This document shows, piece after piece, positions 7,648-17,276 of a stretch of DNA of 64,000 nucleotides (position 1 is the first letter of the stretch; every line of letters starts with the position of its first letter). The notes beneath the pieces were generated by a model, which was not told the origin of the DNA, searched no databases, and saw nothing but the letters and a program-made list of their open reading frames with translations. The stretch covers positions 27,377-91,376 of the forward strand of contig JAGWWM010000005.1 in NCBI GenBank assembly GCA_018970395.1, in the 5' to 3' direction. The translations under genes and the position numbers were made by a program. This stretch comes from Bacteroidota bacterium. Lineage in GTDB: Bacteria; Bacteroidota; Bacteroidia; Chitinophagales; Chitinophagaceae.

Positions 7648-9330
7648 TTATTGCATTACTTTTTTATACACTATATAAAATTCTTGATCGAACAAGGGGA
7701 AAATGTCATCCGGTTTGTCAAATTGGGTTTCAATCATTTTCCAGTCCGTATCCGGCTGAACCCACTGAAAAGATTGCATTCCATCAGGAACTTTAATCTT
7801 TAAATCGAAGGAAGGAAGGCAATTGCTCCATCTGTACAATAGTCTTACTTTGTCAGATTTTTTTTCAGTTCGATATTCCAGCACGGGAATTTGTATGGTT
7901 CTCAGGTATTGGTCAAAAATGTTACTGAAATCAATACCGGTATACGATCCAATTGTCCTTTCAATTGATTTGGAATCGGTCGTACTGTATTTGAATTGCT
8001 CATTCAGCTTCATGAGCAGTTTTCTGAAAATGGAATCGTTATTGATGGTTTTTCGGATGATATGAATGAGTTGACTTCCCTTGAAATACATATCACTGCT
8101 TCCTTCACGATTCACGTTGTAAGGGCCAATAATCGGTTGATCGTTTAAAATTTTTTTTCGAATTCCGATGAGGTATTCGTTGGCAGTTAAAGCATCAAAA
8201 TGAGTTTCCATATACAAATACTCGGCATAAGTTGTAAACGCCTCGTGCACCCATAAATCGGCAATATCCTTTGCCGTTATGCTGTTGCCAAACCATTCAT
8301 GGGCGGTTTCATGGATAAGAATAAAATCCCATTTTAAACCCTGACCTGTTTCACTTAAATCCTTTCCCTTGTATCCATTCGAAAAATCGTTCCCATAGGC
8401 AATGGCGCTTTGATGTTCCATTCCCAAGTATGAGGTTTGTATCAGTTTAAATCCATCCTTATAAAAAGGGTAGGACCCCAGCCAGGATTCATAGATATGC
8501 AACATCGGCTTTGTTTGGCTAAATTGTTTTTTGGCTTTCTCTGATTCATATTCCAAAACATAATAATCCAGCGTTAATACCCCGTCTTTTCCATTGAGCG
8601 TGTCCTCCCAATGCGTGTACTTTCCAACATTCATAGTCAGGTTATAGGCACTGATGGGGTGACGCACATGCCAGCTCCAGGTTTTGGTACGATTGGCATG
8701 CGTGGTAACAGCGACTAATCTTCCATTAGAAACATTCATCAACGTATCCGGAATAGTCACTCGAATAGTGGCACTGTCCGCTTTATCACTCTGATGATCT
8801 TTACAAGGCCACCAGCTGCTGGCGCCCAAACCCTGACAAGCAGTACCAATCCATGGATTTCCCAACTTGTCTTTACTCCAAACTACCCCGCCATCCCAGG
8901 GCGGCTGAAGTGCCGGTTTAGGAATGCCATGAAATAGAAGAGTAAGCTGATGAATCGCTGAATGCTTAAAAGATTTTTTCAAAAAACCAAGAGGCGTTTT
9001 GATCAGATAGGTGTTCCCTTTCCTTGAAAAAGACACCTGCGTTCCGTCTATCAATGCATGGTCAATTATCATGGGCTCCTGTAGATCTATCTGAAGATTT
9101 GATGCCGGTTTGCCGGTTATTGTAAAATGAATCGTATTAGTTCCTAGTACACTAAAATTGGAAAACAGAGGTGTGATGGATAGATCATAGTAAACCACAT
9201 TCCACCACGCTCTTTCAGGTGTAATTGACCCGCGCAGCGTATCTGCTGCAGTGAAGCGATTGGTTTTGTTAAAAAGTTGGGCTGTATTCAGTAATGGAAA
9301 AAGAAGAAAAAAGAAAATAAGTAATCGCAT
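7648..9330 (-). CDS. Secreted M1 family zinc metallopeptidase
   Basis: 560 residues with a signal peptide (1-17, MRLLIFFFLLFPLLNTAQ). An N-terminal beta domain comes first, followed by an M1 (gluzincin) catalytic domain. Catalytic features: GMEHQ at 303-307 in place of the classical GAMEN exopeptidase loop, zinc motif HETAH at 340-344, and the third ligand E363 in WVHEAF. The protein lacks the long C-terminal helical domain of PepN, as is usual for Bacteroidota secreted M1 enzymes. It likely acts in the periplasm or outside as an aminopeptidase-type enzyme. It lies 15 bases downstream of the LptF-type permease gene and 12 upstream of the flippase, so the three are probably co-transcribed. Confidence 0.88.
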   Translation of the reverse strand: MRLLIFFFLLFPLLNTAQLFNKTNRFTAADTLRGSITPERAWWNVVYYDLSITPLFSNFSVLGTNTIHFTITGKPASNLQIDLQEPMIIDHALIDGTQVSFSRKGNTYLIKTPLGFLKKSFKHSAIHQLTLLFHGIPKPALQPPWDGGVVWSKDKLGNPWIGTACQGLGASSWWPCKDHQSDKADSATIRVTIPDTLMNVSNGRLVAVTTHANRTKTWSWHVRHPISAYNLTMNVGKYTHWEDTLNGKDGVLTLDYYVLEYESEKAKKQFSQTKPMLHIYESWLGSYPFYKDGFKLIQTSYLGMEHQSAIAYGNDFSNGYKGKDLSETGQGLKWDFILIHETAHEWFGNSITAKDIADLWVHEAFTTYAEYLYMETHFDALTANEYLIGIRKKILNDQPIIGPYNVNREGSSDMYFKGSQLIHIIRKTINNDSIFRKLLMKLNEQFKYSTTDSKSIERTIGSYTGIDFSNIFDQYLRTIQIPVLEYRTEKKSDKVRLLYRWSNCLPSFDLKIKVPDGMQSFQWVQPDTDWKMIETQFDKPDDIFPLFDQEFYIVYKKVMQ

Positions 9331-9345
9331 TAGTAAGGTGTTTTA

Positions 9346-10767
9346 CTACTTAGGATTATCGTTTTTCTTTTTCAGTTTCTGCCAGAAAACAAACCATTTG
9401 TTGAAATTAAAGACAGCTCCGTCTTTACGAGCTTTAATCATTAATAAGGTGCCGATTGGAATTAGGATAAAGCTAGATAACCACATACCGCTTAACGGAT
9501 TCAAAACCCCTTCTTTAACCATTTTTTCTCCGCTGGTATTAATAATGTGGAATACAATAAAAAACAAAACGGAAATGACCAAAGGCAATCCTATTCCCCC
9601 TTTTCTGGTTAGTATTCCTAAAGGCGCGCCGATGAAAAAGAAAACGACACAGGCAAAGGAGAGAGAAAATTTTCTATGTTGTTCCATTCGGTATAACCGA
9701 AGTTCCTTGTTGGATTCCTGACTGTCGTATTTCAGTAATTCTGCCTGACTTTTTAGACTACTGATGCGACCGCTGATGGTATTATTCAGAATCCCTTTAA
9801 GGCTATCCGGAATCGTGCTATAGATACTGGTGAAATTTGCTTTTTTAGTGGAGGGTTGTTTCGACCAAATACTGTCCTCAATGGCAAGTGGAAGATTTTG
9901 CTGAATGGTAAGCAGCTGACCTTCCTTTTTTTCGTCTGCATTTCGCTCAAGAGAATCTGCGATATAGTTGAGCTGTCTGAAACTCAGCATTCGGTAGTGG
10001 TTTTTAAAGCTGGAATCAGCAGTTTTAGAGAGTCGGAATGAACTGATGTCAAATACTTTTTTATATTGTTTGAATCCAATTCGGTAGAACTCGGTATTCT
10101 TGGTTCTTTCATTGCCTTTTTCTGAATACCTCCATCCATTTTTTAAGTTAAATGCAAGTAAATTTTGATCAGCGGCAAAGCTCATGGTTCCTTGCTCTGC
10201 TACAATCAGGTTATCCTGTAATCCACTGTTTTTTTCATACACTAAAATGTTGGACACCACACTGTCATTCAATTTTTTTCCAATTTTGATGGTATATCCA
10301 TCAAGCTTATCGTAAAAAATTCCTTCCTTGATATCAAAAGCGGGTTTTGCCACTCTGATATCATATAAAAGAGTTCTCATTTTTAATTCGGATACAGGGA
10401 TGAGATAGTTGGCGAAAAGGAACGCAGTAAAGCCCAAAAAACCGGAAGCAAGAAATACCGGCTGCATAAACCGAATCAGGGGAATACCAGCACTTTTAAT
10501 GGCCATTAACTCAAAAGTTTCCCCAAGCTTTCCAAATGTCATAATAGAAGAAAGTAAAACAGCCAAAGGAAGCGCCAGCGGAACAAGCGTTGCGGTCAGA
10601 TAGACAATAAATTCAGATAAAGTAGAAAGGTCAATTCCTTTCCCTACAAAATCATCAATGTATAGCCAAAAAAACTGTACAACTAAAATGAAAAGTGCAA
10701 TAAAAAAAGTAGCGAAAAAAGGCCCTGTAAAAGCTTTGATGATAAGTTTATCTAGCGTCTTGATCAC
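9346..10767 (-). CDS. lptF: LptF/LptG family LPS export permease
   Basis: 473-residue YjgP/YjgQ-family permease. Three transmembrane helices lie in residues about 12-115, a periplasmic beta-jellyroll region about 125-365, and three helices near the C-terminus (e.g. LSFACVVFFFIGAPLGI). LptF and LptG with LptB form the inner-membrane ABC transporter that extracts lipopolysaccharide. The start codon is GTG at 10767; MIKTLDKLIIKAF fits the family N-terminus, and no in-frame ATG precedes it. Sequence alone does not separate LptF from LptG. The lptE homologue is elsewhere in the window (32.4 kb). A perfect TAnnTTTG box lies 23 bases upstream. Confidence 0.87.
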   Translation of the reverse strand: MIKTLDKLIIKAFTGPFFATFFIALFILVVQFFWLYIDDFVGKGIDLSTLSEFIVYLTATLVPLALPLAVLLSSIMTFGKLGETFELMAIKSAGIPLIRFMQPVFLASGFLGFTAFLFANYLIPVSELKMRTLLYDIRVAKPAFDIKEGIFYDKLDGYTIKIGKKLNDSVVSNILVYEKNSGLQDNLIVAEQGTMSFAADQNLLAFNLKNGWRYSEKGNERTKNTEFYRIGFKQYKKVFDISSFRLSKTADSSFKNHYRMLSFRQLNYIADSLERNADEKKEGQLLTIQQNLPLAIEDSIWSKQPSTKKANFTSIYSTIPDSLKGILNNTISGRISSLKSQAELLKYDSQESNKELRLYRMEQHRKFSLSFACVVFFFIGAPLGILTRKGGIGLPLVISVLFFIVFHIINTSGEKMVKEGVLNPLSGMWLSSFILIPIGTLLMIKARKDGAVFNFNKWFVFWQKLKKKNDNPK

Positions 10768-10790
10768 AAACTTGATTTTAGTATTGCAGA

Positions 10791-10798
10791 CAAAGTTA
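10791..10798 (-). promoter_or_regulatory. -7 box (TAACTTTG) of the LptF/LptG operon
   Basis: Reads TAACTTTG on the minus strand, a full match to TAnnTTTG, 23 bases before the GTG start. A TTG lies 16 bases further upstream. Confidence 0.6.
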
Positions 10799-10865
10799 AT
10801 TCCAATTGTTTAAGCAATCAGAAAAACTACAGATTGTTGTTAAGTGAAAAGCAAATAGACTCCAA

Positions 10866-11246
10866 TCAATTTCCTAAGCGGTGAAATAAATCTTTTACCT
10901 GGTATTCCCATAGCTGGGTTTGATCCTTGATATCTTTTTTATCGGCAAAATCTTTGATTACCAGTATGGTTTGATTGGAAATTTCTGTCTTCTCAATTCT
11001 GAACTCAAAGTATTCAGTGGCAGGGGAATGAGTCCAGCGATAGCGAACAAATCTTGGCTCTTCTTTTTCAACAAGTACTGCTTTTTCTTCTGTACCATTC
11101 CATGAAAAAGAATAAGTGCCATCTCGCTCATCAACTTTATCAGCAAACCATTCCTGCAATCCCGAAGGATTGATTAAGAAATCATATAAGATAATCGGCG
11201 AGCATTTCACCGGGAACTCTATACTATAGGGGACTTTTTTACTCAT
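10866..11246 (-). CDS. START-like (SRPBCC) domain protein
   Basis: A 126-residue single-domain protein of the START-like/SRPBCC fold, conserved and uncharacterised in Bacteroidota. It begins YSIEFPVKCSPIILYDFL and continues with SGLQEWFADKV, the pattern of the AHSA1/START-like group with a hydrophobic ligand cavity. No signal peptide, so cytoplasmic. It sits between the LptF operon and the divergent rpoD gene, and its 5' end shares the AT-rich 258-base divergent intergenic region with rpoD. Ligand and function are unknown. Confidence 0.8.
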   Translation of the reverse strand: MSKKVPYSIEFPVKCSPIILYDFLINPSGLQEWFADKVDERDGTYSFSWNGTEEKAVLVEKEEPRFVRYRWTHSPATEYFEFRIEKTEISNQTILVIKDFADKKDIKDQTQLWEYQVKDLFHRLGN

Positions 11247-11474
11247 AAAAAAGGTTCGTTATTATGCAATGATATAAAAATAATATTTGAATTAAAATTT
11301 TAGAACGAATTTTTGTTTAAATATATGTATAAAATTTTCAAACACAGTAAAATGTCATTAAATAATTTATCCTACAAAAACAAAATTTTTTTGGAAGATG
11401 TTAAAAATATGTTTATTTTCAATTCAGAAAAAATGAGTTTTACACATTCTTAAGAACATTCTTTGAATCGAATT

Positions 11475-11483
11475 TACCTTTTG
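11475..11483 (+). promoter_or_regulatory. Possible -7 element of rpoD
   Basis: TACCTTTTG lies 27 bases before the first ATG and resembles TAnnTTTG with one extra T. The region 11247-11504 is very AT-rich and shows no other clear structure. Confidence 0.35.
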
Positions 11484-11510
11484 TAAACTAAACCAATATC
11501 TATTATGAGT

Positions 11511-12377
11511 ATGCGCCAATTAAAAATCACGAAATCGATTACGAATCGTGAATCTCAAAGTTTGGAGAAATACTTACAGGAAATCGGAAAAGTTGAATTG
11601 ATTTCCGCAGAAGAAGAGGTGAAATTGGCTGAACGTATTCGTCTTGGGGATCAACGTGCCCTGGATCGACTTACCAGAGCCAATCTTCGATTCGTTGTTT
11701 CTGTTGCCAAACAATACCAGAATCAAGGTCTTTCATTGCCTGATCTTATCAATGAGGGAAATGTTGGGCTTATTAAAGCGGCTCATCGTTTTGATGAAAC
11801 CAGAGGTTTCAAATTCATTTCCTATGCCGTATGGTGGATTCGGCAGAGTATTTTACAGGCGCTTGCTGAACAAGCCAGAATCGTACGATTGCCGCTCAAT
11901 AAAGTGGGATTAACCAGCAAAATTAACCGAGCCTATTCTCAATTAGAACAGGAATTTGAGAGAGAACCCTCTACGGAGGAATTAGCTGAATTGCTTAATG
12001 TGGAAATAGAAGAAATTAATTCTAATTTAGGATTTGCCGCTCGACACGTAAGTATGGATTCTCCCTTATCGGAAGGAGAAGATGGTACGCTAATGGATGT
12101 GATGCAGAATCCTAATGCTTCCCTTGCTGATGAAGAAGTGGATCATGTTCAATCCTTACAAACTGAAATTGACAGGTCGCTGAGTACACTTACAGAAAGA
12201 CAACAGGAAGTTATCCGATACTTTTTTGGCATCGGTGTAGATCATCCCTTAAGTCTTGAAGACATCGGCGTTCGATTCAATCTTACCCGCGAAAGAGTCC
12301 GTCAAATCAAAGACAAAGCCATCAACCGTTTAAAAAATAATGTTGGTTGTAAACAATTAAAATTGTTTTTGGGGTAA
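11511..12377 (+). CDS. rpoD: Primary RNA polymerase sigma factor, Bacteroidota type
   Basis: About 288 residues, the short RpoD/SigA of Bacteroidota without region 1.1. Region 1.2 begins [16 protein letters not shown]; region 2 carries [14 protein letters not shown] and the -10-recognition stretch [15 protein letters not shown]; region 4 ends with the helix-turn-helix [19 protein letters not shown]. An ATG at 11505 adds two residues (M-S), but family members begin [14 protein letters not shown], so 11511 is preferred. The 3' end overlaps the convergent glycosyltransferase gene by 21 bases. This sigma factor is expected to read the TAnnTTTG promoters noted in this window. Confidence 0.96.
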   Translation: MRQLKITKSITNRESQSLEKYLQEIGKVELISAEEEVKLAERIRLGDQRALDRLTRANLRFVVSVAKQYQNQGLSLPDLINEGNVGLIKAAHRFDETRGFKFISYAVWWIRQSILQALAEQARIVRLPLNKVGLTSKINRAYSQLEQEFEREPSTEELAELLNVEIEEINSNLGFAARHVSMDSPLSEGEDGTLMDVMQNPNASLADEEVDHVQSLQTEIDRSLSTLTERQQEVIRYFFGIGVDHPLSLEDIGVRFNLTRERVRQIKDKAINRLKNNVGCKQLKLFLG

Positions 12378-13976
12378 GCCCGGAGCAACGATAAAATATA
12401 CATCCTGCTGAATACGATCTGTAAAGATGGGTTTTATCTCTGTGAATTTCAATTGATTGTCAAAATTGCTGAGGTGATTTTTTTGTTCAGTATTCAATAT
12501 CAAAACACATCCTCCCGCCTGATATAATTTCAACAATTTCTCGTTATCATATTCTTCAGATACCTGTTTAAATCGCATTTGCAAATAGAAGGGCAAACTA
12601 GGTGGATGGGCATTGTTGTTGGCTATAATTACAGGAGTGTTTCTGTCTGCCATTTTCTCTGTTTGTCGGGCTATTCTCAATGAACTGTTCTTTAATTCAT
12701 CTGCTACCGGCAGCAGGATACACCATAAAGAAAATTGAAAAGCAACATTGATCGTCAGTAAATATTTAAGAAAATCGGTCCGTTTGCCGAAACGCAACAA
12801 TAAGAGCTTTGCGATAAAAAAAATAAATCCAACAATAAAAAAGGTAATTTTTATCGGGTTTGAAAATCCGAAATATAAGGGAGCAGCTATCAAAACAAGG
12901 AAAATAAGCGCATTCAAAATTATATGCACCTGCAACAGAAATGCTGAAATTTTTTCTTGAAGCAAGATCCTCGCAATTAAAAAACTCAAAGGAATATGGG
13001 CTGCTATCACATAGGCGGGCAATTTGCTTGGCGTGAGCTCATAAATAAACCAACCGGAAATAAACCAGGCGGCTAATAGAAAATGGGTGGACTTTTCTTT
13101 TTTAAATAATCCCGAAATACCATCATAGATCGCTCTGGGAAAGACCACGAAATAGGGTAGGAAAAATAAAAGTAGTCCGATTAAATGAGTACCGGGAGGC
13201 CCTGTTTGTCCAAACACACTTCCACCTACCCGTTTGAGGATATACCAGTCAATCATCCATTGAATGAATACCTTTCCTTCAGGGGTTTGATTACAGAGAT
13301 ACCCCCAGTAGTAAATGGGAAGTACCGCAAGGGGTAGAAAAAACCAGGGATGCAGCAACAACAGGTTTTTTCTTTGAGGATGCAAAAGGAATAGAATAAA
13401 AACGAAACATCCCGAGAATAAGATTACAGGCGGTCCTTTTGTGAGCAATGCCATTGAAAATCCAATCCAGAATAAAAAAATCCATTTTTTAGTTCGGTAT
13501 AGTAAAACATGTAAGATGCTAATGGCACATAAAGTGGTAAAAAACAACAGCGTTGCATCCGTAACTGAAACCTTTGCCAAACTCATTACTAGAAAGGAAG
13601 TGCTGATGACGATAATGGAGATGAAACTTTCCCGTTCTCCCAAAATTTTTCTGGTTCCAAAAAAAACAAGTATTAAAGTAAGTAATACAAATAAGGCAGA
13701 AGGGAAACGAACGGCAAATTCATTTATCCCAAATAGCTTGTAACTAATGGCGATATTCCAAAAATGCAAAGGCGGCTTTCTGTGTACCTCACTCCACATG
13801 AATTCAGGCATCAGCCAATTGCCGCTTTCTACCATTGTTTTGGCAAAGCCTGCATAAGCCGCTTCATCCTGATCCCAAAGACTAACCCAATGGTTGCCGA
13901 AGAACAAAATGAATGCCACTGCAAAGAGATAAATTATGGCTTTGCGACCGGTATGGGTGAGATGTATTTGCATCAT
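12357..13976 (-). CDS. GT39/ArnT-like membrane glycosyltransferase
   Basis: Integral membrane glycosyltransferase of the GT-C/GT39 (PMT/ArnT) type, about 539 residues from the ATG at 13976. A longer frame starts at 14057 but would overlap the divergent gene and lacks family similarity. The first periplasmic loop holds [13 protein letters not shown], whose acidic residues match the conserved catalytic/metal Asp-Glu of this superfamily, and HRKPPLHFW. About eleven hydrophobic helices follow, then a soluble C-terminal part. The family uses polyprenyl-phosphate sugars as donors in the periplasm; the acceptor here (lipid A, protein or glycan) is unknown. Its 3' end overlaps the end of rpoD by 21 bases on the opposite strand. 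Confidence 0.8.
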   Translation of the reverse strand: MMQIHLTHTGRKAIIYLFAVAFILFFGNHWVSLWDQDEAAYAGFAKTMVESGNWLMPEFMWSEVHRKPPLHFWNIAISYKLFGINEFAVRFPSALFVLLTLILVFFGTRKILGERESFISIIVISTSFLVMSLAKVSVTDATLLFFTTLCAISILHVLLYRTKKWIFLFWIGFSMALLTKGPPVILFSGCFVFILFLLHPQRKNLLLLHPWFFLPLAVLPIYYWGYLCNQTPEGKVFIQWMIDWYILKRVGGSVFGQTGPPGTHLIGLLLFFLPYFVVFPRAIYDGISGLFKKEKSTHFLLAAWFISGWFIYELTPSKLPAYVIAAHIPLSFLIARILLQEKISAFLLQVHIILNALIFLVLIAAPLYFGFSNPIKITFFIVGFIFFIAKLLLLRFGKRTDFLKYLLTINVAFQFSLWCILLPVADELKNSSLRIARQTEKMADRNTPVIIANNNAHPPSLPFYLQMRFKQVSEEYDNEKLLKLYQAGGCVLILNTEQKNHLSNFDNQLKFTEIKPIFTDRIQQDVYFIVAPGLPQKQF

Positions 13977-14080
13977 AAAAATCAAAGCTAAATCAAATTC
14001 ATGACAGAGTTCATTTGACTCGACATATTTTATCAGTAAAGAAACAGATGCTTCCATTTAGTTTGCAAACTCAAGCAACA

Positions 14081-15187
14081 ATGCAAATGAAAACAAATGG
14101 TTTAGAACAAATCAAGGAAGTGATTCAGATTCCTCATTATCGCCCTGCGGTTTCCTTAATTCTTCCTATGAATCCGCAAATTGGAATGGATAATGAAATG
14201 CGGCAATCGCTCAATTTTGCTGTTGATAAAGTTGAACGTCTGCTTCGAAATGAGTATCCGGATGCGACGGCAGAAACCGTTTTGAGAAAAATCAATGCAC
14301 TCGTCGCATCCGCCTCCTTCCCCAATAATAAAAAAGGATTGGCTATATATGCTTCTCCCATCTACGCCCGATTATTCTTTTTAGATGTAGAGGTGCCTGA
14401 AAGAATTGTTGTCAATGAATCATTTGAAATCAGAGATCTTGTGTTTAACCGAAAAGAGGAAAAGCACTATCTGCTTTTTGTGTTGAGCAGCGAAAAATGT
14501 AAACTCTTTTTGCATGATGGACAGCGTTTAATGCCGGTTCGACTGGAAGCGCCAAATACAGTAGATGCCTACTGGAATGATGAAACAGAGCGGGTATCCA
14601 ATTTTACGGATCCTGTCGTATTCAAAACCACACAGGTTGAAAAGTTTATCCGTCAAATGGATAAGGAATTACAGGCGATGCTGCGCACCCATCCTGTACC
14701 TGTTTTTCTAATGGGTTCCAAATCTATTTTAGGAATGTACAAATCTATCTCACATGCAAATGGAAGGGTAAAAGGAGTCGTGGAAGGAAACTATGAAGAT
14801 GCTACAATTACTGAACTGGAACAGGCATTACAGCCCAGGTATCAGGAATGGAAGCTGCAACAACAACAGGAACTCTTGCATCAGATTGAACAGGCGGGGA
14901 ATCAAAAAAAATTGTCAGTAGGTATTCAGGATGTATGGAAATCGGCTTATGAAAAAAAAGGAAGGCTTCTGGTTGTAGAGAAAAATTTTGTCGCAGCCGG
15001 AGAACATGTGGCAGCCGGTAAGATCGTCTATAAACCTACCGTTTTGCAAAATGATTTTCATATTTCCAATGATGTGGTGGATGATGTGATTGAAATGGTC
15101 ATTCAAAATGGGGGAGATGTGGCTTTTACAGAGGATGGATTTTTGACCCGATTTGATCATATTGCTTTAATTCAATTTTATTCCTGA
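14081..15187 (+). CDS. Bacterial aeRF1-like protein (baeRF family 3)
   Basis: About 368 residues from the ATG at 14081; other possible starts are ATG 14048 and TTG 14015. I recognise it as a baeRF protein, a bacterial relative of archaeo-eukaryotic release factor 1 and Dom34/Pelota. The N-terminal part contains RPAVSLILPMNP and a long helix (RQSLNFAVDKVERLL). The middle part contains KHYLLFVLSSEKCKLFLHDG. The C-terminal part has an L7Ae-like segment (DDVIEMVIQNGGDVAFTEDG). I see no GGQ motif, so peptide release is unlikely. The baeRF protein Balon is a ribosome hibernation factor in Psychrobacter (published knowledge). Two small stress-type membrane/coiled-coil genes follow in an apparent operon. 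Role here is inferred. Confidence 0.72.
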   Translation: MQMKTNGLEQIKEVIQIPHYRPAVSLILPMNPQIGMDNEMRQSLNFAVDKVERLLRNEYPDATAETVLRKINALVASASFPNNKKGLAIYASPIYARLFFLDVEVPERIVVNESFEIRDLVFNRKEEKHYLLFVLSSEKCKLFLHDGQRLMPVRLEAPNTVDAYWNDETERVSNFTDPVVFKTTQVEKFIRQMDKELQAMLRTHPVPVFLMGSKSILGMYKSISHANGRVKGVVEGNYEDATITELEQALQPRYQEWKLQQQQELLHQIEQAGNQKKLSVGIQDVWKSAYEKKGRLLVVEKNFVAAGEHVAAGKIVYKPTVLQNDFHISNDVVDDVIEMVIQNGGDVAFTEDGFLTRFDHIALIQFYS

Positions 15188-15198
15188 ACTTTACCTGC

Positions 15199-15612
15199 AT
15201 GAATAATCCTGAAAATTTACAGGAGGTGATTGAAGAAAATATCCCTCTGATTAAAGATTATGTTGCTTCCCAAACCAATCTGATACAACTTAAATCCGCA
15301 CGTGCACTCTCTACAACTTTAGGGATACTCGTGTGGTTTATTATTTCCATTTTCCTGATTTTTCTGGTACTCACTTTTTCCGGCATGATGCTCGGCTTCT
15401 GGTTGTCTGAAAAGGTAGGCAGCCTGGCAGCGGGTTTTGGAATCACCACTTTGCTTTTCCTTAGTTTTATCGGTTTTATTACTTTACTCAGAAAGCAGCT
15501 ATTTATCAATCCTTTGATCAGCTTATTTATTCATGCCTTAACTAAATCAGAGGAAAGCGACAGTCAACTAGCTGCCTACTCATCACAAAATGCCGACTAT
15601 GCGGAAAATTAA
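15199..15612 (+). CDS. Phage-holin-family (YqjE-like) inner membrane protein
   Basis: 137 residues. A soluble N-terminal helix (NPENLQEVIEENIPLIKDYV) precedes two strong transmembrane helices at about 42-70 and 76-97, and a polar tail ends the protein. This is the layout of the holin-X/YqjE family (DUF1469-type), which despite its name is chromosomal and not lytic. It starts 11 bases after the baeRF stop and overlaps the next gene by 23 bases, so the three are translationally linked. In E. coli the yqjE neighbourhood includes the ribosome-binding membrane protein YqjD (family knowledge), which makes the pairing with a ribosome-related gene notable. Confidence 0.7.
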   Translation: MNNPENLQEVIEENIPLIKDYVASQTNLIQLKSARALSTTLGILVWFIISIFLIFLVLTFSGMMLGFWLSEKVGSLAAGFGITTLLFLSFIGFITLLRKQLFINPLISLFIHALTKSEESDSQLAAYSSQNADYAEN

Positions 15613-15907
15613 AAAACCAATCCGTAGTTTACGTGAACTCGATCGGGAGATTTTTCACCTGGAACAGGAAGTTAAACGGCTGGAGATGAAACTGGGTAAC
15701 AATTATCATCATATAAAAGAGCATTTCCCGCAGTTGCTCCTCGCTTCAGCGTTTCGCCGACAGGAAAAAATGAGTATACCTGCAATGGTATTGGGACTTT
15801 TCCTGAAGAATGAAAAAATACAAGAATTAATTCAATCTTTTACAGATCAGATTGCCGATAAAGGAGCGCATTGGATGGAAAAAATATTTAAGAAAAAAGA
15901 GGAATGA
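15590..15907 (+). CDS. Small coiled-coil protein of unknown function
   Basis: 105 residues, or 102 from the ATG at 15599. Residues 12-40 form a strong heptad-type helix (LRELDREIFHLEQEVKRLE), the centre is amphipathic, and the tail is highly basic/acidic (KIFKKKEE). There is no signal peptide and no clear transmembrane helix. It overlaps the end of the holin-family gene by 23 bases and is the last gene of the baeRF operon. I do not recognise a named family. Size and position resemble the YqjK/YtxH-type partners found next to YqjE proteins, but this is a positional guess. Confidence 0.6.
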   Translation: MPTMRKIKKPIRSLRELDREIFHLEQEVKRLEMKLGNNYHHIKEHFPQLLLASAFRRQEKMSIPAMVLGLFLKNEKIQELIQSFTDQIADKGAHWMEKIFKKKEE

Positions 15908-15916
15908 TATTGGTTA

Positions 15917-17140
15917 TTATGTTTTCTCTTTTTGTTTGAAATAAAAAGTAAACAAATAGAGTGTCAATCTGTAAATCTCGAAATTCAACCAATACCAGAA
16001 TAAAGCAAGTTTATGTGTTTTACGGGTAAATTCCTGAGGCGTAATTTCCTTACATTCCTCCGATATTATTTTATATAACGCCTCATGAGTACTATTCCCA
16101 AAAGACTCATTTAAAACATCCAGATTCAATTCTATACTGGCATAAGCACTGATATTATTGACATTGTAAGATCCTGCGGTGACCCATTTACGATCATACA
16201 CCGATATTTTTCCGTGCAGAATATGACGATGATACTCAAATATCCGGATTTGATTTCTCATGATCCAGGGATACCAGTATTTTTCAGCTGCTTTAGCGAG
16301 TACTACATCTGAAATGCCGGAAATAATCAGCGTAATTTTTACCCCTCTTTTGGCGGCTTTCGCCAGTGCATTTCGAATGATGCTGCCGGGTAAAAAATAA
16401 CTCGACATAATGATGATTTCATCCTGGGCACGATGCATCATTTCCAGATAACTCCTCGTGATCTCTACTTTTCCCGCCACCCAATCGTTTCTTCTTGTCC
16501 GCACATAACAGATGGGGTGATGGTTGTTGTTGTAATGTCGTTGCGGTTGCCGAATCGTTTTTCCAAGTCCCAGTCTAGATTTATTCCAATATTGAATACA
16601 GTTTTTTTCCAGTGCAAAAGCAGTTTCTCCCTGCACCCAAATTGCCCAATCTAGCCAGGCGGGTGCATCCGGAAAATCATTGTAGCGATTGCTGATATTA
16701 ATGCCTCCCACTAAAGCTTGTTTGCCATCCACTACCACTACTTTGTGATGTAATCTTCTCCCGAAATAAAAATATTTGCTTTTGAGTAAAGGCTGAAACC
16801 AGCGAATTTTAATCCCATTTTCCTTCATTCTTTTCCGGAAATTGCTGCTCAGATTTTTAGAGGAATAACCGTCTAAAAAAAGATAAACTTTCACACCTCT
16901 CATTGCGGCCTCACAAAGGGCATGGGATACCTGTGAGCCGGTTTCGTCTTCATCATAGATATACACCTGCAAATGAATCACCTCCTTCGCCTCATTAATC
17001 ATCGTTAAAAGGCGTTCAAAATATGGGCTTCCCCCTCGTAACAGGGTCACCTGATTAAAGGAACTGTAAACCGCGGAGCCTGAAATTGAAATGCCGGACA
17101 AATGAATCGTTTTTTCTAAATTAACGGCTTCTTGCATCAT
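15917..17140 (-). CDS. Cardiolipin synthase-like phospholipase D protein
   Basis: About 407 residues with two HKD phospholipase-D motifs: HHKVVVVDGK near residue 137 and HGKISVYDRK near residue 310, each followed by the usual GG/GS-x-N loop (GGINISNRY, AGSYNVNN). There is no N-terminal transmembrane segment, which is the ClsB/ClsC rather than ClsA layout. It likely condenses phosphatidylglycerol to cardiolipin or a related phosphatidyl transfer at the inner membrane. The frame opens with a TTG at 17146; the ATG at 17140 is preferred. It is convergent with the baeRF operon, leaving nine bases between. Confidence 0.82.
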   Translation of the reverse strand: MMQEAVNLEKTIHLSGISISGSAVYSSFNQVTLLRGGSPYFERLLTMINEAKEVIHLQVYIYDEDETGSQVSHALCEAAMRGVKVYLFLDGYSSKNLSSNFRKRMKENGIKIRWFQPLLKSKYFYFGRRLHHKVVVVDGKQALVGGINISNRYNDFPDAPAWLDWAIWVQGETAFALEKNCIQYWNKSRLGLGKTIRQPQRHYNNNHHPICYVRTRRNDWVAGKVEITRSYLEMMHRAQDEIIIMSSYFLPGSIIRNALAKAAKRGVKITLIISGISDVVLAKAAEKYWYPWIMRNQIRIFEYHRHILHGKISVYDRKWVTAGSYNVNNISAYASIELNLDVLNESFGNSTHEALYKIISEECKEITPQEFTRKTHKLALFWYWLNFEIYRLTLYLFTFYFKQKEKT

Positions 17141-17276
17141 AACCAAACACGAATGTCATACTATAGCCATATAGGATTTGACGGCATCTCTTTTTTGATT
17201 AATTTGCCGACCTTAGCAAACAAAATTCTTCCCTTCCAACCAGGAAACAGGGTACTCAGTTTTTTAAATTAAGCAA

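Noticed and set aside
11247..11504. AT-rich gap considered for a small RNA or origin-like element
   Set aside because: No stable hairpin, DnaA-box cluster or terminator visible; best read as the divergent promoter region of rpoD and the START-like gene.
15199..15612. Holin-family gene as a sign of a prophage
   Set aside because: The YqjE/holin-X family is chromosomal; no endolysin, tail, terminase or integrase gene is near.
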